Source: Actinomadura violacea
Lineage (GTDB): Bacteria > Actinomycetota > Actinomycetes > Streptosporangiales > Streptosporangiaceae
Reading direction: 5' to 3'
Assembly: GCF_017573465.1 (NCBI RefSeq)
Contig: NZ_JAGEPF010000048.1
Location: 1 to 64,000 of the forward strand
DNA: 64,000 bases
Part shown: in pieces, positions 43,363 to 51,610 of the stretch
Numbering within the stretch: position 1 is the stretch's first letter
Layout: each line of letters starts with the position of its first letter
Translations under genes and position numbers: made by a program
The notes under the pieces: generated by a model
Databases searched by the model: none
The model's input: only the letters and a program-made list of their open reading frames with translations
Told to the model about the DNA's origin: nothing

Positions 43363-43411
43363 CCACAACATCTAGTAGTAACACTGATGTAACTCACCTA
43401 TATATGGCGTG
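43363..43411. promoter_or_regulatory. Two NrdR boxes upstream of nrdRJ
   Basis: Two elements resemble the NrdR box (ACACWATATATWGTGT type): 43363-43379 (CCACAACATCTAGTAGT) and 43395-43411 (CACCTATATATGGCGTG). Their centres are 32 bp apart, three helical turns, the usual spacing of NrdR box pairs. They lie 42-90 nt before nrdR, so NrdR would repress its own operon when dATP is high. Confidence 0.7.
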
Positions 43412-43452
43412 TAGTCGGTGTGACTCGTTTTCCGTCAGGGGAGGGATAGCGC

Positions 43453-43926
43453 GTGCACTGCCCGTTCTGCCGCAACCCTGACACCAAAGTGATCGACAGC
43501 CGTGCCACCGACGACGGCGGCGCCATTCGGCGCCGCCGCGCGTGCGCGGAATGCGGCAAGCGATTCACCACGCAGGAGAATGTGCTCGTCATGGTGGCCA
43601 AGCGCAGCGGGGTCACCGAGCCGTTCTCCCGGGAAAAGATCATCGCCGGGGTGCGCAGGGCCTGCCAGGGCCGCCCGGTGGACGAGGATGCGCTCGCGAA
43701 GCTGGGGCAGCGGGTCGAAGAGGCGATCAGATCGTCCGGATCCGCGGAAATCCCCTCGCACGAGGTCGGGCTCGCGATCCTGGGGCCCCTTCGTGAACTC
43801 GATGAGGTCGCCTATCTGCGATTCGCCTCGGTCTACCGGAGCTTCGAGTCGCTGGACGACTTCGCCAAGGAGATCGACGCACTGCGGAAGGCCGGTTCCT
43901 CGGGGGAGCCCGGCCCGCCCCGGTAG
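43453..43926 (+). CDS. nrdR: NrdR, ribonucleotide reductase repressor
   Basis: This 157-aa repressor senses ATP/dATP and shuts down ribonucleotide reductase genes. It has the zinc ribbon with Cys3, Cys6, Cys31 and Cys34 (HCPFC, ACAEC) at residues 1-40 and the ATP-cone domain at about 48-138 (VAKRSGVTEPFSREKIIAGV). Start is GTG 43453 after GGGAGGG. It is 119 nt upstream of nrdJ in the same direction, with two NrdR boxes before it, so it regulates its own operon. Confidence 0.97.
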   Translation: MHCPFCRNPDTKVIDSRATDDGGAIRRRRACAECGKRFTTQENVLVMVAKRSGVTEPFSREKIIAGVRRACQGRPVDEDALAKLGQRVEEAIRSSGSAEIPSHEVGLAILGPLRELDEVAYLRFASVYRSFESLDDFAKEIDALRKAGSSGEPGPPR

Positions 43927-44045
43927 GGGCGGTTCCGGAAATACGAGAAGCACATTGTGAAGGCGCCTCCGCGCGGGCATGGCCCGTGCGGCGGCGGAGT
44001 TGTTCCTGTACAGGGCCCGGCGGGAGGGCCCGGGAGGGGGAAGTC

Positions 44046-46850
44046 ATGACGGAGACGGTCAGCGGCCCGGCACGGCGCGGCAAGGGGGGCCGCAAGGGGC
44101 TGAAGGTGGAGCGGATCTTCACCACGCCCGGCGTCCACCCCTACGACGAGCTGCGCTGGGAACGCCGCGACGTCGTCATGACCAACTGGCGCGACGGTTC
44201 GGTCAACTTCGAGCAGCGCGGGGTCGAGTTCCCCGACTTCTGGTCGCTGAACGCGGTCAACATCGTCACGTCCAAGTACTTCCGCGGCGCCGTCGGCACC
44301 CCGCAGCGCGAGTGGAGCCTCAAGCAGCTCGTCGACCGGGTCGTCGGCGTGTACGTGGAGACCGGCCTGGCGAACGGCTACTTCGCCTCCGAGCAGGATG
44401 CCGAGGTCTTCGACCACGAGCTGAAGTACGCGCTGGTCCACCAGCTGTTCAGCTTCAACTCGCCGGTCTGGTTCAACGTCGGCACGAAGTCGCCGCAGCA
44501 GGTGTCGGCCTGCTTCATCCTGTCGGTGGACGACACCATGGAGTCGATCCTCGACTGGTACAAGGAAGAGGGCGTGATCTTCAAGGGCGGCTCCGGCGCC
44601 GGCCTGAACCTGTCGCGCATCCGCTCCAGCAAGGAGCTGCTGTCCTCCGGCGGCACCGCCAGCGGCCCCGTGTCGTTCATGCGCGGCGCCGACGCCTCCG
44701 CCGGGACGATCAAGTCCGGCGGCGCGACCCGCCGGGCCGCCAAGATGGTCGTGCTGGACGTCGACCACCCCGACGTCGCCGAGTTCATCGAGACCAAGGC
44801 GCGCGAGGAGGACAAGATCCGCGCGCTGCGGGACGCCGGATTCGACATGGACCTCGGCGGCAAGGACATCGGCAGCGTCCAGTACCAGAACGCCAACAAC
44901 TCCGTCCGCGTCTCCGACGAGTTCATGCACGCGGTCGAGTCCGACGGCGAGTTCGGGCTGCGCGCCCGGATGACCGGCGAGATCGTCGAGACGATCAAGG
45001 CCAAGGAGCTGTTCCGGCTCATGGCGCAGGCCGCCTGGGAGTGCGCCGACCCCGGCATCCAGTACGACGACACGATCAACGACTGGCACACCAACCCCGA
45101 GTCGGGCCGGATCACCGCGTCCAACCCGTGCTCGGAGTACATGTCGCTGGACAACTCGTCCTGCAACCTCGCCAGCATCAACCTGCTGAAGTTCCTCACC
45201 GACGAGGGCACCTTCGACGTCGCGAAGTTCGTCAAGCTCACCGAGCTGATCATCACGGCGATGGACGTCTCCATCACCTTCGCCGACTTCCCGACCGAGA
45301 AGATCGCGCAGACCACCCGCGACTACCGCCAGCTCGGCATCGGCTACGCCAACCTCGGCGCGCTGCTGATGGCGACCGGCCACGCCTACGACTCCGAGGG
45401 CGGCCGGTCCCTCGCCGCCGCCATCACCTCGCTGATGACGGGCGTCGCCTACCGCCGCTCCGCCGAGATGGCCGGCGTCGTCGGCCCGTACGAGGGCTAC
45501 GCGCGCAACGCCGAGGGCCACAAGCGGGTCATGCGCAAGCACGCCGCGGCCAACGACGACATCCGCACCCTCGACGACATGGACAAGGCGATCCACGCCG
45601 CCGCCGCCAAGCAGTGGCAGGAGTGCCTGAAGACCGGCGAGAAGCACGGCTACCGCAACGCGCAGGCGTCGCTGCTGGCCCCGACCGGCACCATCGGCCT
45701 GATGATGGACTGCGACACCACCGGCATCGAGCCCGACCTCGCGCTGATGAAGTTCAAGAAGCTCGTCGGCGGCGGCTCGATGCAGATCGTCAACCAGACG
45801 GTGCCGCGGGCGCTGCGCAAGCTCGGCTACCAGCAGGAGCAGATCGAGGCGATCGTCGAGTACATCGGCGAGAACGGTCACGTCGTGGACGCTCCGGGCC
45901 TGCGCCCCGAGCACTACGAGGTGTTCGACTGCGCGATGGGCGAGCGGGCGATCAGCCCGATGGGGCACGTCCGGATGATGGCGGCGACGCAGCCGTTCCT
46001 GTCCGGCGCGATCTCCAAGACCGTCAACATGCCGGAGCAGGCCACCGTCGAGGACATCGAGAAGGTGTACTTCGAGGGCTGGCGGCTCGGCCTGAAGGCC
46101 CTGGCGATCTACCGCGACAACTGCAAGGTCGGCCAGCCGCTGTCGGCGGCCGGCAAGAAGGAGGAGCCGAAGGCGGAGGTCGCCCCGGTCGAGGTGCGGC
46201 CCGTCCGCAAGCGGCTGCCGAAGCAGCGGCCCGCCACCGTCACCCGCTTCTCCGTCGCGGGCGCCGAGGGCTACATGACCGCCTCGTCCTACCCCGACGA
46301 CGGTCTCGGCGAGGTGTTCCTCAAGCTCGGCAAGCAGGGCTCCACGCTCGCCGGCGTGATGGACGCCTTCTCCATGGCGATCTCCATCAGCCTCCAGTAC
46401 GGCGTGCCGCTGGAGACCTGGGTGGAGAAGTTCACCAACATGCGGTTCGAGCCCGCCGGGATGACCGACGACCCCGACATCCGCATGGCCACCTCGGTGA
46501 TGGACTACATCTTCCGCCGCCTGGCGCTGGACCACCTGCCGTACGAGGAGCGCGCGGGCCTCGGCATCTTCACCGCCGCGGAGCGTGCGATGCAGGCCAA
46601 CGGCGAGGACCCGGCGACCCTGCACGCCGAGGAGGAGATCGAGCACGAGACGCTCGCGCAGTCGGCGGAGATCACCCGTCCGGCGGTGCCGGCGCCCGCG
46701 CCGGAGGCGCGCTCGTCGATGGAGGTCATCGAGAGCCGCCAGGGCCGTACCGCCGACGCGCCGCTCTGCCTCACCTGCGGCACGAAGATGCGCCCGGCGG
46801 GCAGCTGCTACGTCTGCGAAGGCTGCGGCTCCACCAGCGGCTGCAGCTGA
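44046..46850 (+). CDS. nrdJ: Vitamin B12-dependent ribonucleotide reductase (class II)
   Basis: This 934-aa adenosylcobalamin-dependent enzyme makes deoxynucleotides. The barrel region carries NSPVWFNVG, the first redox Cys in VSACFIL (about residue 155), the radical-bearing loop NPCSEYMSLDNSSCNLASINL (read as two pieces around residue 360-380), LLAPTGTIGLMMDCDTTGIEPD and PEQATVEDI. The C terminus (about 735-830) is the NrdJ-specific TSCPD-like domain, and the tail LCLTCGTKMRPAGSCYVC ends in a Cys-rich cluster. Start 44046 has GGGAGGGGG upstream. No B12 riboswitch is visible before it. A terminator follows at 46911. Confidence 0.97.
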   Translation: MTETVSGPARRGKGGRKGLKVERIFTTPGVHPYDELRWERRDVVMTNWRDGSVNFEQRGVEFPDFWSLNAVNIVTSKYFRGAVGTPQREWSLKQLVDRVVGVYVETGLANGYFASEQDAEVFDHELKYALVHQLFSFNSPVWFNVGTKSPQQVSACFILSVDDTMESILDWYKEEGVIFKGGSGAGLNLSRIRSSKELLSSGGTASGPVSFMRGADASAGTIKSGGATRRAAKMVVLDVDHPDVAEFIETKAREEDKIRALRDAGFDMDLGGKDIGSVQYQNANNSVRVSDEFMHAVESDGEFGLRARMTGEIVETIKAKELFRLMAQAAWECADPGIQYDDTINDWHTNPESGRITASNPCSEYMSLDNSSCNLASINLLKFLTDEGTFDVAKFVKLTELIITAMDVSITFADFPTEKIAQTTRDYRQLGIGYANLGALLMATGHAYDSEGGRSLAAAITSLMTGVAYRRSAEMAGVVGPYEGYARNAEGHKRVMRKHAAANDDIRTLDDMDKAIHAAAAKQWQECLKTGEKHGYRNAQASLLAPTGTIGLMMDCDTTGIEPDLALMKFKKLVGGGSMQIVNQTVPRALRKLGYQQEQIEAIVEYIGENGHVVDAPGLRPEHYEVFDCAMGERAISPMGHVRMMAATQPFLSGAISKTVNMPEQATVEDIEKVYFEGWRLGLKALAIYRDNCKVGQPLSAAGKKEEPKAEVAPVEVRPVRKRLPKQRPATVTRFSVAGAEGYMTASSYPDDGLGEVFLKLGKQGSTLAGVMDAFSMAISISLQYGVPLETWVEKFTNMRFEPAGMTDDPDIRMATSVMDYIFRRLALDHLPYEERAGLGIFTAAERAMQANGEDPATLHAEEEIEHETLAQSAEITRPAVPAPAPEARSSMEVIESRQGRTADAPLCLTCGTKMRPAGSCYVCEGCGSTSGCS

Positions 46851-46910
46851 TTTCCGGCAAGACCGCAGAGGACGCGACATCCGGCACTGAGATGCCATAG
46901 GCGTCGTCAA

Positions 46911-46945
46911 GGGCGGTGGCGGGACGAATCGTCTCGCCACCGCCC
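46911..46945. terminator. Terminator after nrdJ
   Basis: A perfect 11-bp stem (46911-46921 with 46935-46945) with a partly paired loop lies 60 nt after nrdJ and directly before the convergent gene's stop at 46949. Confidence 0.8.
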
Positions 46946-46948
46946 GAC

Positions 46949-47704
46949 TCACTCGGGCGCTCGATGGAGCGCATCGCCACCCGCCGCTCTCTTGGTCTCC
47001 AAGGCGGATACGGGGGAGAAGACCGAACCGCAGGTGCCGCATTCCGCGTCGCCGAACACGTGCCTGAGGCCCCAGGCGAGCCTCGGCTGATCGTCCCGCA
47101 CCGCTCCGTGGTGCAACCGCCCCTCGACGCCCATCAGGTCGCCCGCGGCGGCAGGGCGCAGCGGGATGGGACGGACGTCACCGAGGTCCCAGTCGCGAAT
47201 CGACGAGTAGCAGCCGAAGTCCCCGATCACGGGGCTGACCTTGTCGGAGCACCGGGGGCAGCGGACTTCGATGCAGAAATCGAAGAAGTCATCGAGCGTG
47301 TCGCTCAGCACCGGATACCCGTCCAATGCGAGCTTCGCCCGGAAGCACGTCCGGTAGTCGTCCGGACGTTCCGACGACCACCTGTCAGCCGCGGCGCTCA
47401 GCATGGCCAGCGACCGGTGAAGCCCCTCCGTCCCTTCCAGAGGCCGGCCCTCACGGAGAGCAGCCCCGACGATCTCGCCTGCGAGCTCGATCGCCGCGTA
47501 CCTCACCGCTCGGTTCGTGTGCTGGGCGAGGGAGGCCAGCGCCGGCAACGCGGCGATGCCTGCCTCGCAGGTGTTCCCCTGGTGCCAGAGCTGCGCCCAC
47601 AGTTCGCTCCAGGCGTCGTGGTCACCGGTCTCCGCAGCCTTGAGGAGTGCCGGGACGTCCTGCGCCGACCCGTAGACGCCCTGCAGGCGCGCCCAATCGA
47701 TCAC
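46949..47704 (-). CDS. Hypothetical protein, HEAT-like with two CxxC pairs
   Basis: I do not recognise a named family. The 251-aa protein has a helical, HEAT-repeat-like N-terminal half (about residues 15-115, ALLKAAETGDHDAW, AALPALASLAQHTNRAVRYAA) and a C-terminal half with CPRC (about 147-150) and CGTC (about 222-225), four cysteines that could bind zinc or an iron-sulfur cluster. No signal peptide or membrane segment is present. The GTG start at 47704 begins the first helix (IDWARLQ). Its closest sequence neighbours are a terminator shared with nrdJ and the MarR gene, and there is no clear operon. Confidence 0.7.
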   Translation of the reverse strand: MIDWARLQGVYGSAQDVPALLKAAETGDHDAWSELWAQLWHQGNTCEAGIAALPALASLAQHTNRAVRYAAIELAGEIVGAALREGRPLEGTEGLHRSLAMLSAAADRWSSERPDDYRTCFRAKLALDGYPVLSDTLDDFFDFCIEVRCPRCSDKVSPVIGDFGCYSSIRDWDLGDVRPIPLRPAAAGDLMGVEGRLHHGAVRDDQPRLAWGLRHVFGDAECGTCGSVFSPVSALETKRAAGGDALHRAPE

Positions 47705-47732
47705 AGCTCGAAGTTTCTCGTGTGTCGCGGGG

Positions 47733-48221
47733 TCAGGGCTTGGGCCTGGGGCGGAGGTTGCGGTAGCCGGGGTGGACGTCGGGGTGTAGGCCCTGCTGGT
47801 CGGCGATGCGGCGGAGCAGGGCGAGGAGCCGGTCGCGTTCTTCGTCGTTCAGGGCCTCGCAGAGCGACAGTTCGTGCGCCATGCCCGCCTGGGCGAGTTC
47901 GGTGAGGAGCGCTTCGCCCTTGCCGGTGAGGTGCAGTGCGTAGACGCGGCGGTCGGTCGCGTTCCTGCGGCGCTCGATGAGGCCGCGCTCCTCCAGTTCG
48001 TCGGCGAACGGGACGAACCGGCTCGGCGGCATGCCGAGGTCGCCGGCGAGTTCGCGCTGGCTGCGGCCCGGGGCGGCGGCCAGCATGCGCAGCAGCCCGG
48101 CCTGCGCGGGGGTCAGGTCGAGACCGGCGATCCGGTCGGCGAACTGCCCCGCCGCGTGCGCACCGAGCTGGGCCAGCAGGAAGGCGACGCCCGTCCGGGG
48201 CGTGGGTGCGCTCGCGGTCAT
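47733..48221 (-). CDS. MarR family transcriptional regulator
   Basis: This 162-aa protein has the MarR winged helix (about residues 30-125): LTPAQAGLLRMLA, SQRELAGDLGMPPSRFVPFADELEERGLIERRRNATDRRVYALHLT. Helices at both ends make the dimer interface. It is divergent from the membrane protein at 48302 across an 80-bp AT-rich gap with a good promoter, so it probably represses that gene and itself. ATG 48221 is used rather than 48254, as the conserved part begins later and the extra leader is not typical. The ligand is unknown. Confidence 0.92.
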   Translation of the reverse strand: MTASAPTPRTGVAFLLAQLGAHAAGQFADRIAGLDLTPAQAGLLRMLAAAPGRSQRELAGDLGMPPSRFVPFADELEERGLIERRRNATDRRVYALHLTGKGEALLTELAQAGMAHELSLCEALNDEERDRLLALLRRIADQQGLHPDVHPGYRNLRPRPKP

Positions 48222-48238
48222 GCCGACATCGTAGCCTC

Positions 48239-48268
48239 TTGACAATCGTTCCATTTTGTAATCATTAT
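48239..48268 (+). promoter_or_regulatory. Sigma-70-type promoter for the membrane protein
   Basis: TTGACA (48239-48244) is followed after 18 nt by CATTAT (48263-48268). The gap is notably AT-rich for this genome, and half-palindromic stretches (ACAATCGTT, TAATCATTATCG) around the -10 are candidate MarR sites. Confidence 0.6.
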
Positions 48269-48301
48269 CGAATGTATACGGTACGTCGAGAGGGAGAGAC
48301 C

Positions 48302-49012
48302 ATGAACACCCAGACCGCCGCGCGGCCCGCGGGATCCGGCCGCCGCCCGCAGTCCGGCCCGCCGCTGCTGCTGCCCGTCCTCGCCTTCACCGCGCTGACC
48401 GTCGCCTACGTGGTGGCCAACCGGTCCACGCCGCATCCGGACGCGTCCGGCGCCGACGTGCTGCGCTACGCCCAGGACCACGGGACCGCGATCAAGATCG
48501 GCACGTTCCTGCTGCTCGGCTCGGCCTTCCCGCTCACGGTGGCCGCCTGCGTCCTCTACCGGCGGCTGCGGGCGCTCGGCATCACCGCGCCCGGATCGGC
48601 GATCACCCTGGCCGGCGGGATCCTCGCGGCCGGCATGCTCGCGCTCAGCGCGATGTTCGGCTGGGCCGGCGGACGGCTGCCCGCCGACGCGAGCCCCGCG
48701 CTGGCCCGGGCGCTGGCCGACCTGTCGTTCCTGTCCGGCGGCCCCGGCTACGCCGCGTCGTTCGCGCTGCTCGTCGCGGGCCTGGCGGTCACGGGCCTGC
48801 TCGCCCGGCTGCTGCCGCGGCCGATGGCCTGGATCGGGCTGGCGATCGCCCTCGCCGGCATGGTCGGGACGCTGGCGCTGGTGGGCTCGGGATTCGCCGT
48901 CCTCGCCCCGGTCGTCCGCTTCGGCGGGCTGCTGTGGCTGGTCGCCACCGCCGCGCTGCTGCCGCGGACCCGCCACGAAGTGCGGGCCCGGGACGGCGCC
49001 GCGACGGCGTGA
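48302..49012 (+). CDS. Multi-span membrane protein (DUF4386-like)
   Basis: This 236-aa protein has six predicted membrane helices (about residues 22-40, 65-85, 95-120, 145-165, 170-190, 195-215) and short loops. The layout and the RYAQDHGTAIKIGTFLLLGSAFPL stretch resemble DUF4386-type proteins often found next to MarR or TetR regulators; function is unknown. Start 48302 has GAGAGGGAGAG upstream. It is divergent from the MarR gene, which probably controls it. A perfect hairpin terminator follows. Confidence 0.82.
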   Translation: MNTQTAARPAGSGRRPQSGPPLLLPVLAFTALTVAYVVANRSTPHPDASGADVLRYAQDHGTAIKIGTFLLLGSAFPLTVAACVLYRRLRALGITAPGSAITLAGGILAAGMLALSAMFGWAGGRLPADASPALARALADLSFLSGGPGYAASFALLVAGLAVTGLLARLLPRPMAWIGLAIALAGMVGTLALVGSGFAVLAPVVRFGGLLWLVATAALLPRTRHEVRARDGAATA

Positions 49013-49050
49013 ACGTGCGATTCCCGCGTACGGCGCGGGAACGGACCGGG

Positions 49051-49082
49051 AAACCGGCGGCGGACGACTCCGCCGCCGGTTT
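49051..49082. terminator. Bidirectional terminator
   Basis: A perfect 14-bp stem (49051-49064 with 49069-49082) with a CGAC loop ends in TTTT on the plus strand and starts with AAA, so it works for both the membrane protein gene and the convergent secreted protein. Confidence 0.9.
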
Positions 49083-49095
49083 TCCATTCGTGCGG

Positions 49096-49458
49096 TCAGC
49101 CGGTCCTGAAACTGCCGGTGGGGGAAACGTGCGCGCCGTAGCCGGGGGAAATGGAGCTGAACGGGGGCGGGACGGGGATCGCGCAGAACGGGTCGGAGTA
49201 GAACCGCAGGCGGGCGGTGCTCTCGTTGACGACCACGTGTGCGCCGGGCGGCAGGGATTGGCAGTTCGGCGAGGGCGAATACTCCTTGAGGCGGGTGCCG
49301 GCCCAGGAGATCTGCGTGCCCTCGGTGACGAAAACGATGATCTTCCCTTCCGGTGGCGCGAGGCGTTCCGCGGCGCCGGCGGCGGGGGCCGCCGAGGCGG
49401 CGGCGAGCGCCGCCGTGAGGGCTGTGGCGACAGTGGCGAGGCGTGAGGGGATGGGCAT
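49096..49458 (-). CDS. Small secreted protein of unknown function
   Basis: I do not recognise the family. The 120-aa protein has a clear signal peptide (about residues 1-29, ending AAGAAE) and a 90-residue mature part with two cysteines (SPNCQSL and DPFCAIP) that could make one disulfide. The mature sequence is beta-rich (KIIVFVTEGTQISW, AHVVVNESTARLRFYS). There are no catalytic motifs. Small two-cysteine secreted proteins are common in Actinomadura-type bacteria and may be inhibitors or structural. It is divergent from the biosynthetic region starting at 49732 and converges with the membrane protein. Confidence 0.7.
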   Translation of the reverse strand: MPIPSRLATVATALTAALAAASAAPAAGAAERLAPPEGKIIVFVTEGTQISWAGTRLKEYSPSPNCQSLPPGAHVVVNESTARLRFYSDPFCAIPVPPPFSSISPGYGAHVSPTGSFRTG

Positions 49459-49623
49459 GCCGCTCCTTGCGGGTCGAATGGGGGAACGCGGCGATGATGC
49501 CCGGCCCGCGCCGTTCCTTAACGCTGAGCAAGGGCGTTGTTACCGTTCGTGGTCAATATTCCGAGGCGCCCGCCTCTGACGTGCGGTTTCGCCGCTAACT
49601 ACATTCACGATCACGAATCGTCA

Positions 49624-49652
49624 TTGACCGGTGACGGAGAGTTGATTAGCTT
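49624..49652 (+). promoter_or_regulatory. Possible promoter of operon A
   Basis: TTGACC (49624-49629) and TAGCTT (49647-49652) are 17 nt apart and lie 80 nt before the first Gfo/Idh gene. The region 49459-49731 is less GC-rich than average and holds no gene; a short inverted repeat (ACGAT...ATCGT, about 49608-49622) overlaps the -35 side. Confidence 0.35.
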
Positions 49653-49731
49653 GACTCGCGGTCAGGAGGGCCAGTTCCCGGCCGCCTGGACCGTCCTCCC
49701 GCGTGTGCACCGGAAAGGGCTCTGACCTGCA

Positions 49732-50760
49732 ATGTTGCATACTCTCATCGTCGGGATGGGCAGGGCGGGCCGGGGCCTGCACCTGCCGTCGCTCGACAAG
49801 GTGCGCGCCGCCGCCCCCGGGCTGCTGGCCGACGGGCCGGTCGTCGCGTTCGACCCGCTCCGCCCGCCGCCCGACGTCCCCGGCATGGTGCGGGCGGAGT
49901 CGCTGGAGGAGGCGGCCCGGTGCCGCCCGCCCGCGCTGACGGTCGCGCACCTGTGCACGCCGCCGCAGGCCCGCGCGGCGCTGCTGGCCCGGCTCGCCGG
50001 CCTCGGCTACCGCAAGATCATCGTGGAGAAGCCGCTGGCCGTGGACCTGCCCGGGCTCGCCGAGGTGGCCCGGATCCGGCGCCGCTGGGGCCTGGACGTC
50101 GCCGTCGCCACGCACTGGCTCGACAGCGACCTCACCCGGCGGCTGCGGACGGCGGTGGCCGCGGGCGAGTACGGGGCGCTGCGGCGGATCCGCGTCGTCC
50201 AGAACAAGCCGCGGTTCACCCGCAGCATCGCGGCCCGCGACCATCCGACGGCGTTCGACGTCGAGCTGCCGCACGCGCTCGCCGTGGTGCTCAGCCTCGC
50301 CGGGGGCGCGCGGATCGTCGACGCGTCCTGGGACGACCTGGTCCTCGGCCGGACGCGGGTGCCGCGCCTCGGCCGCGCCCGGCTGCGGCTGGAGCACGCC
50401 GGGGGCGTCCGCACCGAGATCGACTCCGATCTGACCTCCCCGGTCCGCGAGCGGAGCATCACCCTGCACTTCGACCGGGCCGTCCTGGTCGGCCACTACC
50501 CGTGCAGCGACACCGACCACACCGCCCAGCTGCGCACCGTCCGGCCCGGCGGCGAGGCGAGCCGGGCCGTGTTCACCGACGACGCGTTCCCGGCGTTCCT
50601 GCATGGTGCGTACGTCCGGTACGCGCGGTCGGTGACGTCGATGCACCGGACGCTCCCCGTGCAGGTGGACGCGGTCCGGCTGCTCACCGAGGCCAAGCGG
50701 TTGTGCGCCGCGGAGGACGTCGCGGGGGAGGAGGTGCGGGATGTCCCGGCCGTCCGCTGA
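49732..50760 (+). CDS. Gfo/Idh/MocA family oxidoreductase 1
   Basis: This 342-aa NAD(P)-dependent oxidoreductase has a Rossmann start (VGMGRAGRG, residues 7-15) and the EKP motif at residues 99-101 with Lys100 as the usual catalytic/cofactor residue. The C-terminal half is the beta-sheet substrate domain. Members oxidise or reduce a sugar or cyclitol hydroxyl, often C3 of a sugar. The dinucleotide-binding start is less typical than in the second copy (54056), and the two proteins differ throughout. It opens a six-gene operon with the isomerase gene overlapping by 20 nt. AAAGGG precedes the ATG. The substrate is unknown. Confidence 0.85.
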   Translation: MLHTLIVGMGRAGRGLHLPSLDKVRAAAPGLLADGPVVAFDPLRPPPDVPGMVRAESLEEAARCRPPALTVAHLCTPPQARAALLARLAGLGYRKIIVEKPLAVDLPGLAEVARIRRRWGLDVAVATHWLDSDLTRRLRTAVAAGEYGALRRIRVVQNKPRFTRSIAARDHPTAFDVELPHALAVVLSLAGGARIVDASWDDLVLGRTRVPRLGRARLRLEHAGGVRTEIDSDLTSPVRERSITLHFDRAVLVGHYPCSDTDHTAQLRTVRPGGEASRAVFTDDAFPAFLHGAYVRYARSVTSMHRTLPVQVDAVRLLTEAKRLCAAEDVAGEEVRDVPAVR

Positions 50761-51610
50761 AGGCGTACCGGACGGGATCCGGCTCGCGGGCATCGGCGAC
50801 GAGGCCTCGCCGGGCCTCGCCGGCCAGATCGGCGCGGTGGCGGAGCTCGGCTGGCACCGGCTGGAGCTGCGCGCGATCGGCGGCACGCCCGTCGCGCGGC
50901 TGGACGAGCGGGCGTTCCGGCACGCGGTGGGGCTGCTGGAGTCGGCGGGGACGTCCGTCGCGGGCGTCGCGTCGAAGATCGGCGACTGGTCGCGGCCGGC
51001 CACCGGCGACTTCGCCCTCGACCTCGACGAGCTGGACGTGCTCGCCCGCCGCTGCGACGTCCTCGGCACCCGGCTGGTGCGGATCATGTCGTACCCGTCC
51101 GGGGGCCTGGACGAGCCCGAGTGGGGGCGGCGCGCCTGCGAGCGGCTGCGCGAGCTGGCGCTGCGCGCCGAGGACCACGGTCTGGTCCTGGCGCACGAGA
51201 ACTGCGCGGGATGGGCGGGCGACCGCGCCGACCGGATGATCGACCTGGTCACCGGTATCGGCAGCCCGGCGCTGCGGCTGCTGTTCGACATCGGCAACGG
51301 CGTGGCGCACGGGTACCCGTCCCTGCCGATGCTGCGGGAGATCCTCCCTTACGTCGTGCACGTCCACGTGAAGGACGCGCGCGTCGGGAAGGACGGCGAG
51401 GTCGCCTTCGTGTCGCCCGGGACAGGGCAGGCGGAGGTCGCCGAGTGCCTGCGGCTGCTGCTGCGGCACGGTTACGGCGGCGTGCTCTCGATCGAACCGC
51501 ACCTCGCGCTGGCCCCTCACCTCGGGTCGGGCGCGGGTGATCCCGCCGCGTTCGTCGCGTACGGGAGGGCCCTTGAGCACCTGATCGGCGAGATCGGAGG
51601 CGCGCGGTGA
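50741..51610 (+). CDS. TIM-barrel sugar phosphate isomerase/epimerase-like protein
   Basis: This 289-aa protein is a xylose-isomerase-like TIM barrel. Likely metal-binding residues are Glu in LVLAHENCAGW, Asp in LLFDIGNG, His in HVHVKDAR and Glu in SIEPHL near the C terminus, the usual Glu/Asp/His/Glu set. Members include sugar epimerases, 3-keto-sugar lyases and 3-dehydroshikimate dehydratases. Start 50741 lies inside the end of the Gfo/Idh gene with GGAGGTGCGGG just upstream; the stop overlaps the M20 start (GTGA). With the flanking Gfo/Idh enzymes it may rearrange a keto-sugar, but this is inference. Confidence 0.85.
   Translation: MSRPSAEGVPDGIRLAGIGDEASPGLAGQIGAVAELGWHRLELRAIGGTPVARLDERAFRHAVGLLESAGTSVAGVASKIGDWSRPATGDFALDLDELDVLARRCDVLGTRLVRIMSYPSGGLDEPEWGRRACERLRELALRAEDHGLVLAHENCAGWAGDRADRMIDLVTGIGSPALRLLFDIGNGVAHGYPSLPMLREILPYVVHVHVKDARVGKDGEVAFVSPGTGQAEVAECLRLLLRHGYGGVLSIEPHLALAPHLGSGAGDPAAFVAYGRALEHLIGEIGGAR

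Noticed and set aside
43201..43452. Cobalamin riboswitch before nrdRJ
   Set aside because: No B12-box-like conserved core could be found, and the AT-rich elements fit NrdR boxes better.
43833..47042. 1069-codon open frame antisense to nrdJ
   Set aside because: It covers nrdR/nrdJ on the opposite strand and has a low-complexity composition; nrdJ is full length and intact.
49621..51297. 558-codon minus-strand frame over operon A start
   Set aside because: It lies antisense to the Gfo/Idh and TIM-barrel genes, has Ser/Arg-rich composition and no ribosome-binding site.
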